Of a stretch of DNA of 64,000 nt, positions 1 to 11,691 are shown piece by piece (positions within the stretch are counted from its first letter, which is position 1; each line of letters begins with the position of its first letter). The notes under the pieces are model-generated. The model had not been told where the DNA came from, made no database searches, and saw nothing but the letters and a program-made list of their open reading frames with translations. This DNA comes from CADEEN01 sp963706685 (GTDB lineage Bacteria > Pseudomonadota > Gammaproteobacteria > Burkholderiales > Burkholderiaceae_C), in the NCBI GenBank assembly GCA_963706685.1, contig CAVPMY010000003.1, positions 62,001-126,000 on the forward strand, written 5' to 3'. The translations under genes and the position numbers were made by a program.

Positions 1-1
1 C

Positions 2-1117
2 GTGGATTGGCGCAGCGGCGAGTTGGCGCTGTCCCTGCGCGGCGCCGATGCGCGTGTCGAGCGCTTCGTCTTCAAGGGCGGCGACGGCGAACTGCGACTC
101 ACGGGCGGCGCAGTGCTCGGCGCCGAGCCGAAGGTGACGCTGAACCTCGTCGCCGACCAGTTCCATCTGCTCAATCGCACCGACCGGCGCGTCGTCACCA
201 GCGGCACGATGGCACTCGCCCTCGATGCAAAACTGCTGGCGCTGGACGGCCAGTTGAACATCGACGAAGGCTTGATCGACATCTCGCGCGCCGACGCGCC
301 GAGCCTGGACAGCGACGTCACGGTGCGCGGCGGTCAGCACGCTGCCGACCAGGCGGCGCTCGACAGGAATGCCCAGTTGGCACGTCCCGCAGGCGCGCCG
401 CCCCAGCGTGAGGTCAAGGTGGCCGTGCTGCTCGATCTCGGCAAGAAGCTGCGGCTGCGCGGCCGCGGCATCGACACGCACCTGACGGGCAGCGTCGCCG
501 TCAGCTCGCCCAACGGACGCCTGGCGCTCAACGGCCAGGTGCGCACGGCCGACGGCCAGTACGCAGCCTACGGCCAGAAGCTCGACATCCAGCGCGGCGT
601 GCTGGCCTTCAGCGGCGACATCGAGAATCCGCGCCTGGACATCCTGGCCGTGCGGCCGAACCTCGACGTCGAAGTCGGCGTGCAGGTCAGCGGCACGGCG
701 CAAGCGCCGCGCGTGCGCCTGGTCAGCACGCCCGAGATGGCCGAGTACGACAAGCTGTCCTGGCTGCTGCTCGGCCGCGCCCCCGACGGGCTGGCGCGCA
801 ACGACACCGCGCTGCTGCAACGCGCCGCGCTGGCCATCCTGGCCGGCGAAGGCCAGAGCCTCGATGCCCAACTGCTGGGCAGGATCGGCATCGACGAGTT
901 CTCGCTGCGCCAGGTCGAAGCCGGCGAGGTCCGAGAAACCGTGGTCTCGCTCGGCAAGCAACTCTCGCAGCGCTGGTACCTCGGCTACGAGCGCAGCGTC
1001 AACGCCACCACCGGCACCTGGCAGCTCATCTATCGCGTCGCCCAGCGCTTCACCTTGCGTGCGCAGTCGGGCGCCGACAACGCCATCGACGCCATCTGGA
1101 CCTGGCGCTGGAACTGA
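2..1117 (+). CDS. tamB: TamB-family (DUF490) translocation/assembly protein, C-terminal part
   Basis: This is the last 371 residues of a protein whose start lies before the window; the frame is open from the first base. TamB proteins span the periplasm and work with the outer-membrane protein TamA in envelope assembly or lipid transport. The visible part is rich in beta-strand repeats typical of the family. It ends in the usual DUF490 C-terminal block: a GRAPDG-containing segment, a Q-rich helix, then 'GKQLSQRWYLGYERSV', and finally alternating aromatic strands closing on WTWRWN, as expected for an end inserted in or near an outer-membrane barrel. It is convergent with the rpfF-like gene, with 83 bases between. 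The family call is secure from the C-terminus; the full length and the presence of tamA upstream cannot be seen. Confidence 0.85.
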   Translation: MDWRSGELALSLRGADARVERFVFKGGDGELRLTGGAVLGAEPKVTLNLVADQFHLLNRTDRRVVTSGTMALALDAKLLALDGQLNIDEGLIDISRADAPSLDSDVTVRGGQHAADQAALDRNAQLARPAGAPPQREVKVAVLLDLGKKLRLRGRGIDTHLTGSVAVSSPNGRLALNGQVRTADGQYAAYGQKLDIQRGVLAFSGDIENPRLDILAVRPNLDVEVGVQVSGTAQAPRVRLVSTPEMAEYDKLSWLLLGRAPDGLARNDTALLQRAALAILAGEGQSLDAQLLGRIGIDEFSLRQVEAGEVRETVVSLGKQLSQRWYLGYERSVNATTGTWQLIYRVAQRFTLRAQSGADNAIDAIWTWRWN

Positions 1118-1200
1118 GCCCAAGCCAACAGATGGCGGGGACGGACGATTGGCTGCAGCGTTTGCATTCGCAGCAAGCAACTCGTGAGCCTGCCAAGCGC

Positions 1201-2187
1201 CTATTCGTTGAGCGCGCCCCAGGCCGTGATGCCGGTGCCGCGCTCGTCGCCCCAGCCGGTATTGCCCTCGCGCAACTCGCCCCAGGCCGTGTCGAGCTCC
1301 ATGCGCTTGATCTCCTCGACGGCGCCGGCGTCGTCGTTGCCGCCGGCTTTGCGTGCCTGTGCGCGCGCCAGCCGCTCCATCAGGCGAAGGTCGCGGGTGG
1401 TCAGGCACAGTGCCGTGTCGGCCCACAGGTTCACCACCTGCAGCAGCGACTCGTAGGTGATCGGCGCGGTCACTCGCTGCGCATCGAGTGCGGCCAGCGT
1501 CCCGCGCAGTCGCGGATCGACATTTCGCACCACGTCGAGGATCGCCGCTTCGCCGGCGCCGTCGTCGACAACGGCGTCGACCAGACTGCGCCTCGCCAAC
1601 TGCTCGGCGGTGTACAGCCGCCCGCTGAGGATCATGTCCTTGGCAACCGCATAACCGGCCTTGCGGATGGTCAACGGCCAGGCACCCATGCCCGGGAACA
1701 GGTTGAACAGCACCTCCGGAAACCCGGCCTGCGCGCCGCGCTCGAAGATGACCTTGTGAAACGGCAACACCGACTCGAGACCGCCGCCCAGCGTGTCGCC
1801 CTGCACGAGCACGGTGGTGTGCACGCCGCGCAGTGCCGCATGCTCCAACCACCAGACGAGATCGATGCAGCGCCGGCCGTACATCTTCAGCGAATCGACG
1901 TCCTGCGCGCGCACCAGCAGCACGAACAACGCCAGGTCGCCGCCGAAGTTGAAGACACCGCTGACGTCGGAGCTGACCACCAGATGATGGACTTCGCCAG
2001 GGTTGTCGCCGATGTCGTCGAGCACGCGCTGCATTTCGGCCAGCCCCGCCAGGCTGTAACACTGGATCGGCTTGACGCAGGTGCGCACGCGCAACATGCG
2101 GAACTCGTCGATCCACTCCAGCCTCAAGTATTTGTAGGGCCGCGCCAGAAAGGGCGGCATGCCGTCTGTTGCAAGCCCGAGGGTCAT
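1201..2187 (-). CDS. rpfF: DSF synthase RpfF-like (crotonase superfamily)
   Basis: The 328-residue product looks like RpfF, the crotonase-fold enzyme that makes cis-2-unsaturated fatty acid quorum signals (diffusible signal factor) from acyl-ACP. Seen here: 'SGVFNFGGDLALF' near residue 76, 'VQGDTLGGGLE' ending at Glu138, and 'GFPEVLFNLFPGMGA' with Glu158. Two glutamates spaced 20 apart match the catalytic pair known in Xanthomonas RpfF (Glu141/Glu161). 'WADTA' and 'RLARAQ' near residues 255-277 also fit. The ATG overlaps the stop of the haem-oxygenase-like gene as ATGA, so the two are probably co-translated. A tail after about residue 280 carries three TxWG motifs, beyond the usual RpfF end. 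A divergent crotonase with another substrate remains possible. Confidence 0.85.
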   Translation of the reverse strand: MTLGLATDGMPPFLARPYKYLRLEWIDEFRMLRVRTCVKPIQCYSLAGLAEMQRVLDDIGDNPGEVHHLVVSSDVSGVFNFGGDLALFVLLVRAQDVDSLKMYGRRCIDLVWWLEHAALRGVHTTVLVQGDTLGGGLESVLPFHKVIFERGAQAGFPEVLFNLFPGMGAWPLTIRKAGYAVAKDMILSGRLYTAEQLARRSLVDAVVDDGAGEAAILDVVRNVDPRLRGTLAALDAQRVTAPITYESLLQVVNLWADTALCLTTRDLRLMERLARAQARKAGGNDDAGAVEEIKRMELDTAWGELREGNTGWGDERGTGITAWGALNE

Positions 2188-2832
2188 ACCTGTTCGATGA
2201 TCCGCGTGAAGTGGTGGAAGTTGAGCAAGGCCGCGTCGGCGATGGCGTCGCAGGCCGCCGCGTCGTCGAGGGTGTTGAGGATGCGGCGCAGGTCGGCCAT
2301 GTGATGCGTGTCCATCGTGGCGTGCGAGCTGATGAACGAGACGCCGCGTTCGCCGTCGAGCAGCAACGACTCCTTGATCGCCGCGGCGAACGGACCACCG
2401 TAGACCGACGCGATCACCTCCAGCGTGTAGAGCATGCCCAGCACCGAACAGGGGTGGAGCCGCTCGGCCGTCCAGTAGTTGAAGCCTATCAGGGCGCGCG
2501 GTGAACGGCGATGCACTGTGGGACTCGGTCTGCGCGGCCGACGTGCCGATGGCTTCGAGGTCGTTGCGCACCCATTGCTCGTGGCCCGATTCCTCGTGCA
2601 TGTGTTCGTACAGGAAGTAGCGCACCTGCTTGTGGCTGTCGCCGATACGGCTGGCCGCGGCAGCGCAGATCGGGTTGAAATGCCACACCACCTGGTAGAG
2701 CTCGAGCAGCAAGCTGCGGTAGCGCGACAACGGCAGGCCATTGGCCACCGCATCGAGCAGGACGGGATGGGTTTCGAAGGCGCGGCGCGCCTCGTCGGTG
2801 CGCATCACCAGATCTGCAAAGTACATCGACAT
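2184..2832 (-). CDS. Haem-oxygenase-like iron-containing redox enzyme family protein (frameshifted)
   Basis: This protein of about 215 residues has an all-helical TenA/haem-oxygenase-like fold signature. The metal-binding motif 'EHMHEESGHEQW' occurs in the first half and 'SSHATMDTHHMADL' in the second, which are the His/Glu ligand patterns of the iron-containing redox enzyme family (Haem_oxygenas_2). The ATG at 2832 is preceded by GGAG six bases upstream. The reading frame breaks near 2490-2505 in a GCGCGC run: the first frame reads to 'SPFTARP' and the second resumes with 'ALIGFNYWTAE'. Loss of one GC dinucleotide would explain it. It lies between the kinase and the RpfF-like gene in one operon, so a role in making or modifying the signal is an inference. 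The substrate is unknown. Confidence 0.72.
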
Positions 2833-2893
2833 CCTGATCTCCACTGCGTTATCGGCCGCCGGCCGTGATACCTCATGCCCACACGCGCCGGGT

Positions 2894-4675
<1,782 letters not shown>

Positions 4676-4944
4676 CGCTCCGCAAGCGTTTGGGGGGACT
4701 TGGATTGGCTCTTGGGCGCGGCTGTGCGAGCGAGCACATGCTTAGACGCTGCCAGCCTGAGGATACCGCCCCAGACTTGAAATCGGTGGGTCGCTCGAGC
4801 AGCCAGCAACCGCGTCCGCGGTGTTGCCATCGGGAAGGAGACTCGATCGACGCTGCACCGGTCCACCGGCACGATCGCCCGATGCAACCGCGCGTCCACT
4901 CCGTCGCAGCGTGCGATTGCGCAGCCCAATGTCCTGGCGGAAAG

Positions 4945-5151
4945 CTATTCCAGCTTGATTTCGCCGTCGAAGTTGACATCGAGCTGCAGCCCCGGGATCT
5001 GCAGTCGAATCGTCGCCGGCAGCGTCTCGCTTCCCTTGACCGTCCCCGCCGCGGTGGCCTTCGCCACGGCCTGCTCGATCTCGCGCTGCGAGCTCACGCC
5101 CACCATTTTCAGAAACTTGCGGATGCTGAGGTTGAAGGTTTCATCGTTCAT
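4945..5151 (-). CDS. Small conserved protein, DUF6494-like
   Basis: A 68-residue acidic protein begins 'MNDETFNLSIRKFLKMVG' and continues with a 'SQREIEQAV' helix, a 'ETLPATIRLQIPGL' strand region and a C-terminal 'DGEIKLE'. This layout matches, from memory, the short DUF6494 family found in many proteobacteria. No catalytic or membrane features are visible, and its function is unknown. The 269 bases between its stop and the start of the histidine kinase gene hold no recognisable gene. Confidence 0.7.
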   Translation of the reverse strand: MNDETFNLSIRKFLKMVGVSSQREIEQAVAKATAAGTVKGSETLPATIRLQIPGLQLDVNFDGEIKLE

Positions 5152-5268
5152 GCTGGTCTTTCCTTGTGGTCGGTTGCAGGTCAGGATAGCGACACGAGGA
5201 CGGCCGGCCCGCGCCTCGTGCGTCTGACGGCCAGAGAGGCCGAGCCTGCCGCCGACACTCGAGTGCGC

Positions 5269-5754
5269 TCAGGACGGCTTCGCGAACCCGCCATCGATCC
5301 ACGCCGACGCGCTGCCCGGGTTGAGCTTGAAGCCGGCCGGCACGCGCAACCGCGCCAGCTCGGCGCCATCGGCATCCGTCGCCGTCAGCAGCGCATGCGC
5401 ATCGTCGTCATCGGGCACGATGTCGAGCGTCACCTCGATTCGCCCCGCGGGCGCCGTCACGAACACGCTCTTGTGCAGCAGCGCATGCAGTTGCTGCTCG
5501 TGCCGGCGCAGCACCTCGCTCGCGGTCTTCACCAAGGTGTTGAACGCCGCCGAGTCCAGGGGCTTCGGGTTCTTCTTGTCGCGGCCCATCGTCCACGGCC
5601 CCACCAGCGCCGGCTCGGCCTCGCCGTCCTTGACCATCTCCACCGCCCAGCCCTCGTCGTCGTTGTTCTTGATGACGCGCGCGGTCCAGCCGTTGTCGCG
5701 CCAGAGCGTGGGTTCGTGCAGCGGCTCGGTATCGGTGAGGTCGGAGGGGTTCAT
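5269..5754 (-). CDS. Conserved hypothetical protein upstream of arginase
   Basis: I do not recognise this 161-residue protein. It is soluble, rich in Asp and Glu, and opens with 'MNPSDLTDTEPLHEPTLW'. The middle part has 'NDDEGWAVEMVKDGE' and 'GRDKKNPKPLD', and the C-terminus reads as beta strands ending near 'GGFAKPS'. No signal peptide, cysteines or membrane segments are seen. An alternative ATG 15 codons upstream at 5799 would add residues rich in Pro and Thr; I prefer the ATG at 5754, which starts the better conserved-looking segment. It is divergent from the arginase gene, with only 63 bases between starts, so the two probably share a promoter region. Confidence 0.6.
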   Translation of the reverse strand: MNPSDLTDTEPLHEPTLWRDNGWTARVIKNNDDEGWAVEMVKDGEAEPALVGPWTMGRDKKNPKPLDSAAFNTLVKTASEVLRRHEQQLHALLHKSVFVTAPAGRIEVTLDIVPDDDDAHALLTATDADGAELARLRVPAGFKLNPGSASAWIDGGFAKPS

Positions 5755-5817
5755 GGATGGCGGCGTCGTGGGCAAGGGTTGGATTGTGGCGGCCTGCATG
5801 GAACACAATCCTGCCGT

Positions 5818-6732
5818 ATGAACACGAAGATCTCCCTCATCGGCGCACCGACCGACATCGGCGCCGGCGCACGTGGCGCGAGCATGGGGCCCGAGGCCCT
5901 GCGCGTGGCCGACATCGTGCCGATCCTCGAGGGCCACGGCCTCGAAGTGGCCGATCGCGGCAACCTGATCGGGCCGGCCAACCCGTGGCTGCCGCCGGTC
6001 GACGGTTATCGCCACCTGGCGCAGGTGGTGCAGTGGAACCTCACCGTGCACGAGGCCATGCTGGCCGAACTGAAGCTGGGCCGCCTGCCGATCCTGCTCG
6101 GCGGCGACCATTGTCTGGCCATCGGCAGCATCAGCGCCGTCGCGCGGCACTGCCGCGAGAGCAACAAGAAGCTGCGCGTGCTCTGGCTCGACGCGCACGC
6201 CGACTTCAACACCAGCACGCTCACGCCCTCGGGCAACGTGCACGGCATGCCGGTGGCCTGCCTGTGCGGCCAGGGGCCGCAGGCGCTGATCGAGATCGGC
6301 GGTGTGGTGCCGGCGATCAACTCGAAGGTGGTGCGCCAGATCGGCATCCGCAGCGTCGACCCCGGCGAGAAGCGCCTGGTGCACGAGCAGGACCTGGAAG
6401 TCTTCGACATGCGCTACATCGATGAGATGGGCATGCGCCACACGATGGAACTGGCGCTGGCCACGATCGATGCCAACACCCACCTGCACGTCAGCTTCGA
6501 TGTCGACTTCCTCGACCCCGAGATCGCGCCCGGCGTCGGCACGACGATCCCCGGCGGGCCGACCTACCGCGAAGCCCAGCTGTGCATGGAGATGATCGCC
6601 GACACCGGCCGCCTGGCCTCGCTCGACGTCATGGAGTTGAACCCGGCGCTCGACGTGCGCAACAAGACGGCGTTGCTGGCGGTGGACCTGATCGAGAGTC
6701 TGTTCGGCAAGAGCACGTTGATGCGCAAGTGA
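5818..6732 (+). CDS. rocF: Arginase (ureohydrolase family)
   Basis: This 304-residue enzyme would hydrolyse arginine to ornithine and urea in the cytoplasm. The binuclear manganese ligands are all visible: GGDH with His98, 'DAHAD' with Asp125, His127 and Asp129, and 'DVDFLDP' with Asp228 and Asp230. The family signature 'GGPTYRE' follows at about 246. The N-terminus 'IGAPTDIGAGARGASMGP' is typical of true arginases rather than agmatinases. Length is standard for the family. The gene is monocistronic as far as can be seen: divergent from a hypothetical gene and separated from cas3 by 67 bases that contain an inverted repeat. Confidence 0.9.
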   Translation: MNTKISLIGAPTDIGAGARGASMGPEALRVADIVPILEGHGLEVADRGNLIGPANPWLPPVDGYRHLAQVVQWNLTVHEAMLAELKLGRLPILLGGDHCLAIGSISAVARHCRESNKKLRVLWLDAHADFNTSTLTPSGNVHGMPVACLCGQGPQALIEIGGVVPAINSKVVRQIGIRSVDPGEKRLVHEQDLEVFDMRYIDEMGMRHTMELALATIDANTHLHVSFDVDFLDPEIAPGVGTTIPGGPTYREAQLCMEMIADTGRLASLDVMELNPALDVRNKTALLAVDLIESLFGKSTLMRK

Positions 6733-6759
6733 TGCGCCGACGCGTCTTCGGGTTTTTAC

Positions 6760-6778
6760 TGGCTCACGCCATGAGCCA
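6760..6778. other. Inverted repeat between arginase and cas3
   Basis: A perfect 7-base inverted repeat, TGGCTCA and TGAGCCA, is separated by 5 bases. It lies 28 bases after the arginase stop and 22 bases before the cas3 ATG. There is no T-run on the cas3 side. A short T5 run precedes it, so in the minus direction the hairpin is followed by adenines on the plus strand. It could be a weak terminator or an operator for the cas operon; nothing further can be decided from the sequence. Confidence 0.3.
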
Positions 6779-6799
6779 CTGAGGGGGGACGATGGCACC

Positions 6800-9190
6800 A
6801 TGCAAGAGCCAGCCGATCATTGGGCCCACAGCCGCCGCGATGCCGACGGCACGCTCGTCACACAAGCACTTCCCGATCACTTGTACGGTGTGGCAGACCG
6901 CGCCCGAGAAAGCGCTGCGCGTCTGGTGCCTGATTGGGCGTGGCTCGCTGGCCTGTGGCATGACCTGGGCAAGTACCGCCCGGGCTTTCAGACCTATCTC
7001 CGCCAAACTCCCGACGCGCACATCGAAGGCAGGCTCACCGGTCCCGCCCGGCGGGACAAGACGCACTCGGCCGCTGGCGCCCTGCACACGATGGCAGTGC
7101 TCGGTGCACGCGATGGGCCGGCGGGCGAGCGCGCGGCGCGCCTGCTGGCCTACGTGATCGCCGGCCACCACGCCGGCCTGGCCGACTGGGTGGCAGGACT
7201 GGACAACCGCCTGCTCGGCACGCGCGCCGACGACAGCCGGCGCGAATACGAACAGGCGCTCGCGGCATGCACCGATGCCACACCGCAACTGCTGAACTTG
7301 CCGGCCGAGTTCGACCTGCGCCGCACCCTGGCCGCGGTCCCCGGCGCCATGGCGCGCGAGCCGCTGGCCTGGAGCCTGTGGGTGCGCATGCTGTTCTCGG
7401 CGCTGGTCGATGCCGATTTCCTCGACACCGAGGCCTTCATGAACGCTGGCCGCGCCGACGCGCGCGACGCCTTCGCGCCCCTGGCGCAGTACCGCGAGCG
7501 GCTCGACAAGCACCTGGCACGGATGGCGCAGCGCGTCGCCGCCGACGGACGCGAAGCCGACCCGATCATGCAGCAACGCGCTGCCGTGCTGCGCCGCTGC
7601 CACGATCAGGCACCGAGACCGGCCGGCGTGTACTCGCTGGAGGTGCCCACCGGCGGCGGCAAAACGCTGTCGTCGCTCGCCTTCGCACTCGCGCATGCCG
7701 TGCATCACGCCAAGCGGCGCGTGGTCTATGCCATCCCCTACACCAGCATCATCGAGCAAACCGCCGACGTGTTCGCAGCGATCTTCGGCCGCGATGCCGT
7801 GGTCGAGCACCACAGCCAGGCCGACGCTTCCATCGGTAGCGCCGACGATGCGCACGACACCGCCGCCAGCCGCCTGGCCTGCGAGAACTGGGATGCGCCG
7901 CTGGTCGTCACCACCAACGTGCAGTTGTTCGAATCGCTGTTCGCCGCGCGCACCTCACGCTGCCGCAAACTGCATAACCTGGCCGACAGCGTGATCGTGC
8001 TCGACGAGGCGCAGCTGCTGCCGCCCGAATTCCTGCAGCCCATCCTCGACACCCTGCGCCTGCTGGTCGATCACTATGGCGTCACGCTGCTGCTGTGCAC
8101 CGCCACGCAACCGGTGCTCGACCGACGCACCGCGCTTCGACCCGCGGCGCAGCCTGCGCGGGCTGGCTGTGCCTCAGCGCCATCGTCGAGCAGCGCGACG
8201 CGCTGTTCGACGCGCTGGAGCGCGTGGCCATCGAATGGCCTGCCGACCTGCAGCAGCCGGTCGAGTTGCCCGATGCTGGCGCAGCGCATGGCTGGCGACG
8301 ACTGCGTGCTGGCCATCGTCAACACGCGGCAGCGACGCGGCCGAGCTGCTGTCTGCGCTCGACGCCGCCACCGGCCAGCGCACGCTGCACCTGTCGGCCG
8401 CCATGTGCGGCGCAGCATCGCGCCGACACGATCGCCGAGATTCGGGCCCGCCTGGCCGCGCGCCGCGCCGGCACCGATACGCGACCGCTGCGCGTGGTCA
8501 GCACGCAACTGGTCGAGGCCGGTGTCGACATCGACTTTCCGGTGGTCTATCGCGCGCTGGCGGGCCTGGACTCCATCGCCCAGGCGGCAGGGCGCTGCAA
8601 CCGCGAGGGCGTTGCTGCGCCGGCAAAGGGCGGGTCGAGGTGTTCGTGCGCGACCATCACCGACGCCGCTGGCCGCCTTGCGCGCGGGCGCGCAGGCCAC
8701 CCGCAGCACGCTGCGGTCTGGGCGACCGGCACGCGCTGAGCGCCGGCGCACTTCGAGGCGCTATTTCCGTCACTACTACGATGGCTTCCAGAGCCGCGAC
8801 GCGCATGGCATCGTCGATCTGCTGCGCTGCGACAGCCATTTGCGCGATCGAGCTTCCGCACCGCGGCCGACAAGTTCCGCCTGATCGACGACGAGGATCA
8901 TGCAGCCTGATCGTGCCCTACGAAAGCCCGCCACCGACACGCGCGACATCGCGCCGCTGATCGCGCGCATGTGCGCCGGGCAGACGCCGACCGCTGGCTG
9001 ATGCGTTCCCTGCAGCGCTACATCGTGCAGCGTGCGGCGCCGCGCCGACCATGGCCTGGCAACAGCGCGGCGACGCCGACGAAGTGCATGCCCGGCTGTA
9101 TTCATGCTGCGCGACGCGCAGCCGCTACGACGCCCGGCGCTGGCTTGATCGGCGACGAAGACCCGCGCCGAACCTGTGCTGGTCGCTTGA
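6800..9190 (+). CDS. cas3: CRISPR-associated helicase/nuclease Cas3 (type I-C), frameshifted in its C-terminal third
   Basis: Cas3 degrades DNA recruited by Cascade, combining an HD nuclease with an SF2 helicase. The HD motif is seen as 'LWHDLGK' (His54, Asp55) with a later 'GHHAG'. Walker A is PTGGGKT at 283-289, the DExx box is DEAQ near residue 402, and 'LLLCTATQP' is motif III. The frame is clean to about 8120. After that the protein continues in pieces through all three frames: 'RFDPRRSLRGL', 'EQRDALFDALERV', 'DDCVLAIVNTRQR', 'VVSTQLVEAGVDIDFPVVY', 'QAAGRCNREG', 'DKFRLIDDEDH' and 'DADRWLMRSLQRY'. The true stop is probably TGA at 9188-9190 after EPVLVA, 16 bases before the cas5c ATG. At least ten indels are needed, more likely sequence error than decay. 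Confidence 0.88.
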
Positions 9191-9206
9191 GTCAGGAGGA
9201 CACCGC

Positions 9207-9892
9207 ATGAACAACAGCAAACGTTACTGCCTCGAAGTCACCGGCGACTTCGCCTGCTTCACCCGGCCGGAGATGAAGGTCGAGCGCGTGTCGCTACGAC
9301 GTGATCACGCCGTCGGCCGCGCGCGCGGTCTTCGAGGCCATCCTCTGGAAGCCGGCGATGCGCTGGCACGTGCGGCGCATCGAGGTGCTGAAGCCGATCC
9401 GCTGGATCAACCTGCGGCGCAACGAGGTGGCGTCCAAGGTGTCCGACGCGCAACGTCGCAGCGGCGATGGCGACGGGCAGCGGCGACCTGGCGCCTGTAC
9501 GTCGAAGACGACCGCCAGCAGCGCGCCGGCCTGTTCCTGCGCGACGTGGCCTACCGCCTGCATGCCGACCTCGACGTTCGCGCCGACCGCGATGACCCGC
9601 GAGCCACCGGCCAAGTTCTTCGCGCATGTTCGAGCGCCGCGCCGCAAGGGCCAGTGCGTCAACCAGCCCTACCTCGGCTGCCGCGAGTTCGCCGCGCGCT
9701 TTCCGGCTCGTGACCGAGCCCGCGCGCGAGCCGCCGCCGATCGCCGAGACCGCGACCTGGGCTGGATGCTGCACGACCTGGACTTCACCGACCCGGCCGA
9801 CCCGCAGCCGCGTCTTCTTCCGCGCCGCAATGCAGCGCACGGCGTGATCGATGTGCCGAGCGCAAGGCCGACGGCGGAGGTGCGCGCGATGA
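9207..9892 (+). CDS. cas5c: Cas5c, pre-crRNA endoribonuclease of type I-C Cascade (frameshifted)
   Basis: In type I-C systems Cas5c replaces Cas6: it cuts the CRISPR transcript at each repeat and stays on the crRNA 5' handle in Cascade. The ATG at 9207 follows AGGAGG at 9194-9199. The N-terminus 'YCLEVTGDFACFTRPEMK' is characteristic. Pieces in shifting frames then give 'VITPSAARAVFEAILWKP', 'RWHVRRIEVLKPIRW', 'RAGLFLRDVAYRLHA', 'CVNQPYLGCREFAARF' and 'DLGWMLHDLDFTDPADP', all in family order. At least seven frame changes are needed. The C-terminus 'HGVIDVPS' runs into the cas8c start, and an ATGA overlap at 9889-9892 would give a normal end. The exact stop is uncertain. Confidence 0.85.
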
Positions 9893-11691
9893 TCCTGCAA
9901 GCGCTGGTGCGCTACTACGACCGCAAGGCGCGCGATCCCGACCCGGCGCGCCGGCTGCCGAGCTTCGGCCTGGAGGACAAGGAAATCCCGTTCATCATCG
10001 AGTTGCTGCCCGACGGGCAGGCTGCATCCAGTTGCGCGATACGCGGCGCATGGCGACGGCAAGAAGCTGCGCGCCCAGCAGCTTCCTGCGTGCCGCAGGG
10101 CGAAAAGAAGACCTCCGGCGTAACGGCCAATCTGCTGTGGGACAGCGCGCGAGTACGTCATCGGCCTCGGCGCGTGCGCGCAAAGGCGAAGCCGAGACGT
10201 GGCGCCAGCATGCCGCTTTCGCGCAGCGCATCGCTGCACTGCCCGAGCTGCCGCGCCAGGCAGACGCCGGCGCTGCAGCGCCGTGCTGGCTGCGCTGGAC
10301 CGCGCACGACTGGTCGGCCCTGCACGCGCACCCGGCCGTGGACCGAGATCGGCGCAGACCAACCCCGTGATGACTTTCGCGCTGCACGGCGACATCGAGC
10401 TGGTGTGCCAGCGATCCGCCGTGCGTCGAGTCGGCGCTGGCACAGCTGTCGGCCGCCGATGCGGCCGCGGGGCTTGTGTCTGGTCGACGGCGAAGCGGCG
10501 CCCGATCGCGCGCCTGCACCCGTCGATCAAGGGCGTGTGGGGCGCGCAGACTTCAGGCGCCAACATCGTGTCGTTCAACCTGCGACGCGCCTTCGAGTCC
10601 TACGGCAAGCCGAGCGCAGGGCGAGAACGCGCCCGTCGGCGAGCGCGCCGCATTTGCCTACACCACCGCGCTGAACCACCTGCTCGGCAAGGACTCGACG
10701 CAACGCGTACAGGTCGGCGACGCTTCCACCGTGTTCTGGGCCGACCGCGACTGCGCGATTCGAGGAGCCTGTTCGCCGACTTGTTCGGCGAGCCACCAAG
10801 GACGATCCCGACGCGCGGCAGCGCGGCCGTGCAAGGCGCTGTACGAGTCGCTGCGCAGCGGGCAGCTGCCGGTGGCGCGAACGCGACCGCGCTTCTACGT
10901 GCTCGGCCTGGCGCCCAATGCCGCGCGCATCGCCGTGCGCTTCTGGCTACACGCGACCGCTGGCGGAACTGGCGCCGCGCATTCGCACGACACTTCGACG
11001 ACCTGCGCATCGTCCGCGCGGTCCGACAGCGACCCGCGCACGCCCTCGCTGTTCCGCCTGCTCACCGCCTGCGCCGTGCAGGGCAAGGCCGACAACATTC
11101 CGCCCGACTGGCGCGGCGAGATGGATGCGCGCATCCTCGAAGGCCGCCCTACCCGGCCGCACCTGCTCAACGCCGCCGTGGTGCGCTGCCGCGCCGAGCA
11201 GCGACGTGACCTATCTGCGCGCCGCCGCTGCTCAAGGCCTGCTCAACCGCGAGCACCGCCGCCGCCATCCCGACCTGCCACCGACCACAGGAGTTCACAG
11301 GAGATCCTCGACATGGACCAACACCAACCCGGCCTACCGGCTGGGCCGCCTGTTCGCCGTGCTGGAGAAGATCCAGGCAGACGCCAGCCCGGGCATCAAC
11401 GCCACCATCCGCGACCGCTACTACGGCGCTGCATCCAGCACGCCGGTGGCCGTCTTCACGACGCTGCTGCGGCTGAAGAACCACCACCTCGAGCAAGCTG
11501 AGCCACGGCCAGGCGCGTCAACTTGGAGCGGCTGCTCGGCGAGATCATGGCGGCCGTCGCACGATTTCCCGCGCCACTTGACCCTGCCCGACCAAGGCCG
11601 CTTCGCCCTCGGCTACTACCACCAGCGCCAGGCCTTCTTCAGCCAAGAACGACAGACTGCCGCAACCACACCCGCCACCGAGGAAGGATGA
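9889..11691 (+). CDS. cas8c: Cas8c (Csd1), large subunit of type I-C Cascade (frameshifted)
   Basis: Cas8c is the large Cascade subunit that recognises the PAM. The start 'MILQALVRYYDRKA' and 'GLEDKEIPFIIEL' fit the Csd1 N-terminus closely. Further on, in changing frames, come 'IARLHPSIKGVWGAQTSG', 'AAFAYTTALNHLLGKD', 'RFYVLGLAPNAARIAVRFW', 'PSLFRLLTACAVQGK', 'NPAYRLGRLFAVLEKIQ', 'INATIRDRYYGAASSTPV' and 'FALGYYHQRQAFF', all in the normal order of a protein of about 600 residues. The stop TGA at 11689-11691 overlaps the cas7 ATG. Every domain block survives, so the many indels are best read as base-calling errors rather than a dead gene. Confidence 0.87.

Noticed and set aside
2490..2505. Phase variation at the GCGCGC tract in the haem-oxygenase-like gene
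   Set aside because: The tract is short and similar indels occur across the window, including in essential aspS. Sequence error is the simpler reading.
4676..4944. A hidden gene or RNA between the kinase and the DUF6494-like gene
   Set aside because: Open frames there are short, Arg/Ser-rich and without ribosome sites; no stable RNA-like structure stands out.
8002..8013. DEAQ instead of DEAD/DEAH in Cas3 as a sign of inactivation
   Set aside because: The catalytic Asp-Glu pair is kept and, to my knowledge, DEAQ is not unusual among type I-C Cas3 proteins.
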